The notes beneath the pieces are model-generated. The model was not told where the DNA came from and did not search any database. It saw only the letters and a program-made list of their open reading frames with translations. From the NCBI GenBank assembly GCA_902800715.1, contig CADCFN010000003.1, forward strand, positions 290,537 through 354,536: a stretch of DNA of 64,000 nucleotides, given 5' to 3'. Below, one piece after another: positions 63,958 through 64,000 of the stretch (positions are counted from its first letter, which is position 1; every line of letters starts with the position of its first letter). This stretch comes from an uncultured Bacteroidales bacterium. Lineage in GTDB: Bacteria; Bacteroidota; Bacteroidia; Bacteroidales; Muribaculaceae. The position numbers and the translations under genes were made by a program.

Positions 63958-64000
63958 ATAAATCTTTGATAAAAATGGTTACACAAAAAGGGTGTATTCA

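Noticed and set aside
1-64000. CRISPR arrays, rRNA operons, or paired attachment sites
   Set aside because: I saw no regularly spaced repeats with unique spacers, no rRNA sequence, and no convincing long direct repeat bounding the island.

Overview
The window comes from a chromosome of the order Bacteroidales, probably a gut or rumen Prevotella- or Muribaculaceae-type organism. The evidence is a SusD-family lipoprotein, a UpxY-type antiterminator, a menaquinone-type UbiE/MenG, a likely type IX secretion C-terminal sorting domain, and many promoters of the Bacteroidetes form TTG-N19/20-TAnnTTTG. Shine-Dalgarno sites are mostly absent. No rRNA, CRISPR array or standard tRNA was recognised.

Bases 1-23756 are a conserved-looking, relatively GC-rich backbone. 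They hold a SusD lipoprotein, a secreted T9SS-type protein, cmk, ispH, an MBL hydrolase, an RsmI-like methyltransferase, phoH, menG/ubiE, a flavodoxin lipoprotein, radC, a glycosyltransferase, a MATE exporter, an AAA/DUF4435 ATPase, a metal permease with a fused HMA domain, a NUDIX hydrolase, a upxY-like gene with gmd and fcl (GDP-fucose synthesis), a flavodoxin and a membrane CbbX-like ATPase. Several gene ends carry heptameric tandem repeats.

Bases 23757-64000 are a mostly AT-rich defence island, ending at a serine recombinase. In order it holds: (1) an MBL-FGE fusion, a lone receiver protein, a DUF2971 protein and an AAA15 ATPase; (2) an operon of a cytosine-5 methyltransferase, a protein with two GHKL ATPase modules, and a receiver-HEPN protein, driven by a promoter with a palindromic operator; (3) a decayed mobile-element relic and a structured RNA leader in front of a LlaJI-like restriction-modification operon (m5C methyltransferase, small HPPC-motif methyltransferase-like protein, McrB, McrC/LlaJI-type nuclease) that continues into an HD hydrolase and a WYL regulator; (4) a cluster of tRNA-like stem elements and small genes; (5) a NACHT NTPase with an N-terminal nuclease-like domain; (6) a Gabija pair (gajA, gajB); (7) a three-transcript cassette on the minus strand.

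The last cassette is the strongest candidate for an undescribed system. A WYL regulator gene, an operon of AAA ATPase (DUF3696-like), possible PLD-like protein and NERD-helicase, and a five-gene operon (HD hydrolase, two paralogous unknown proteins, a double zinc ribbon, an NTF2-like protein) each carry the same 19-bp inverted repeat, exactly 9 bp upstream of the -7 element. This implies one coordinated regulon. The methyltransferase / dual-GHKL / receiver-HEPN operon is the second candidate: a phosphorelay-like immune module with an RNase-type output domain.
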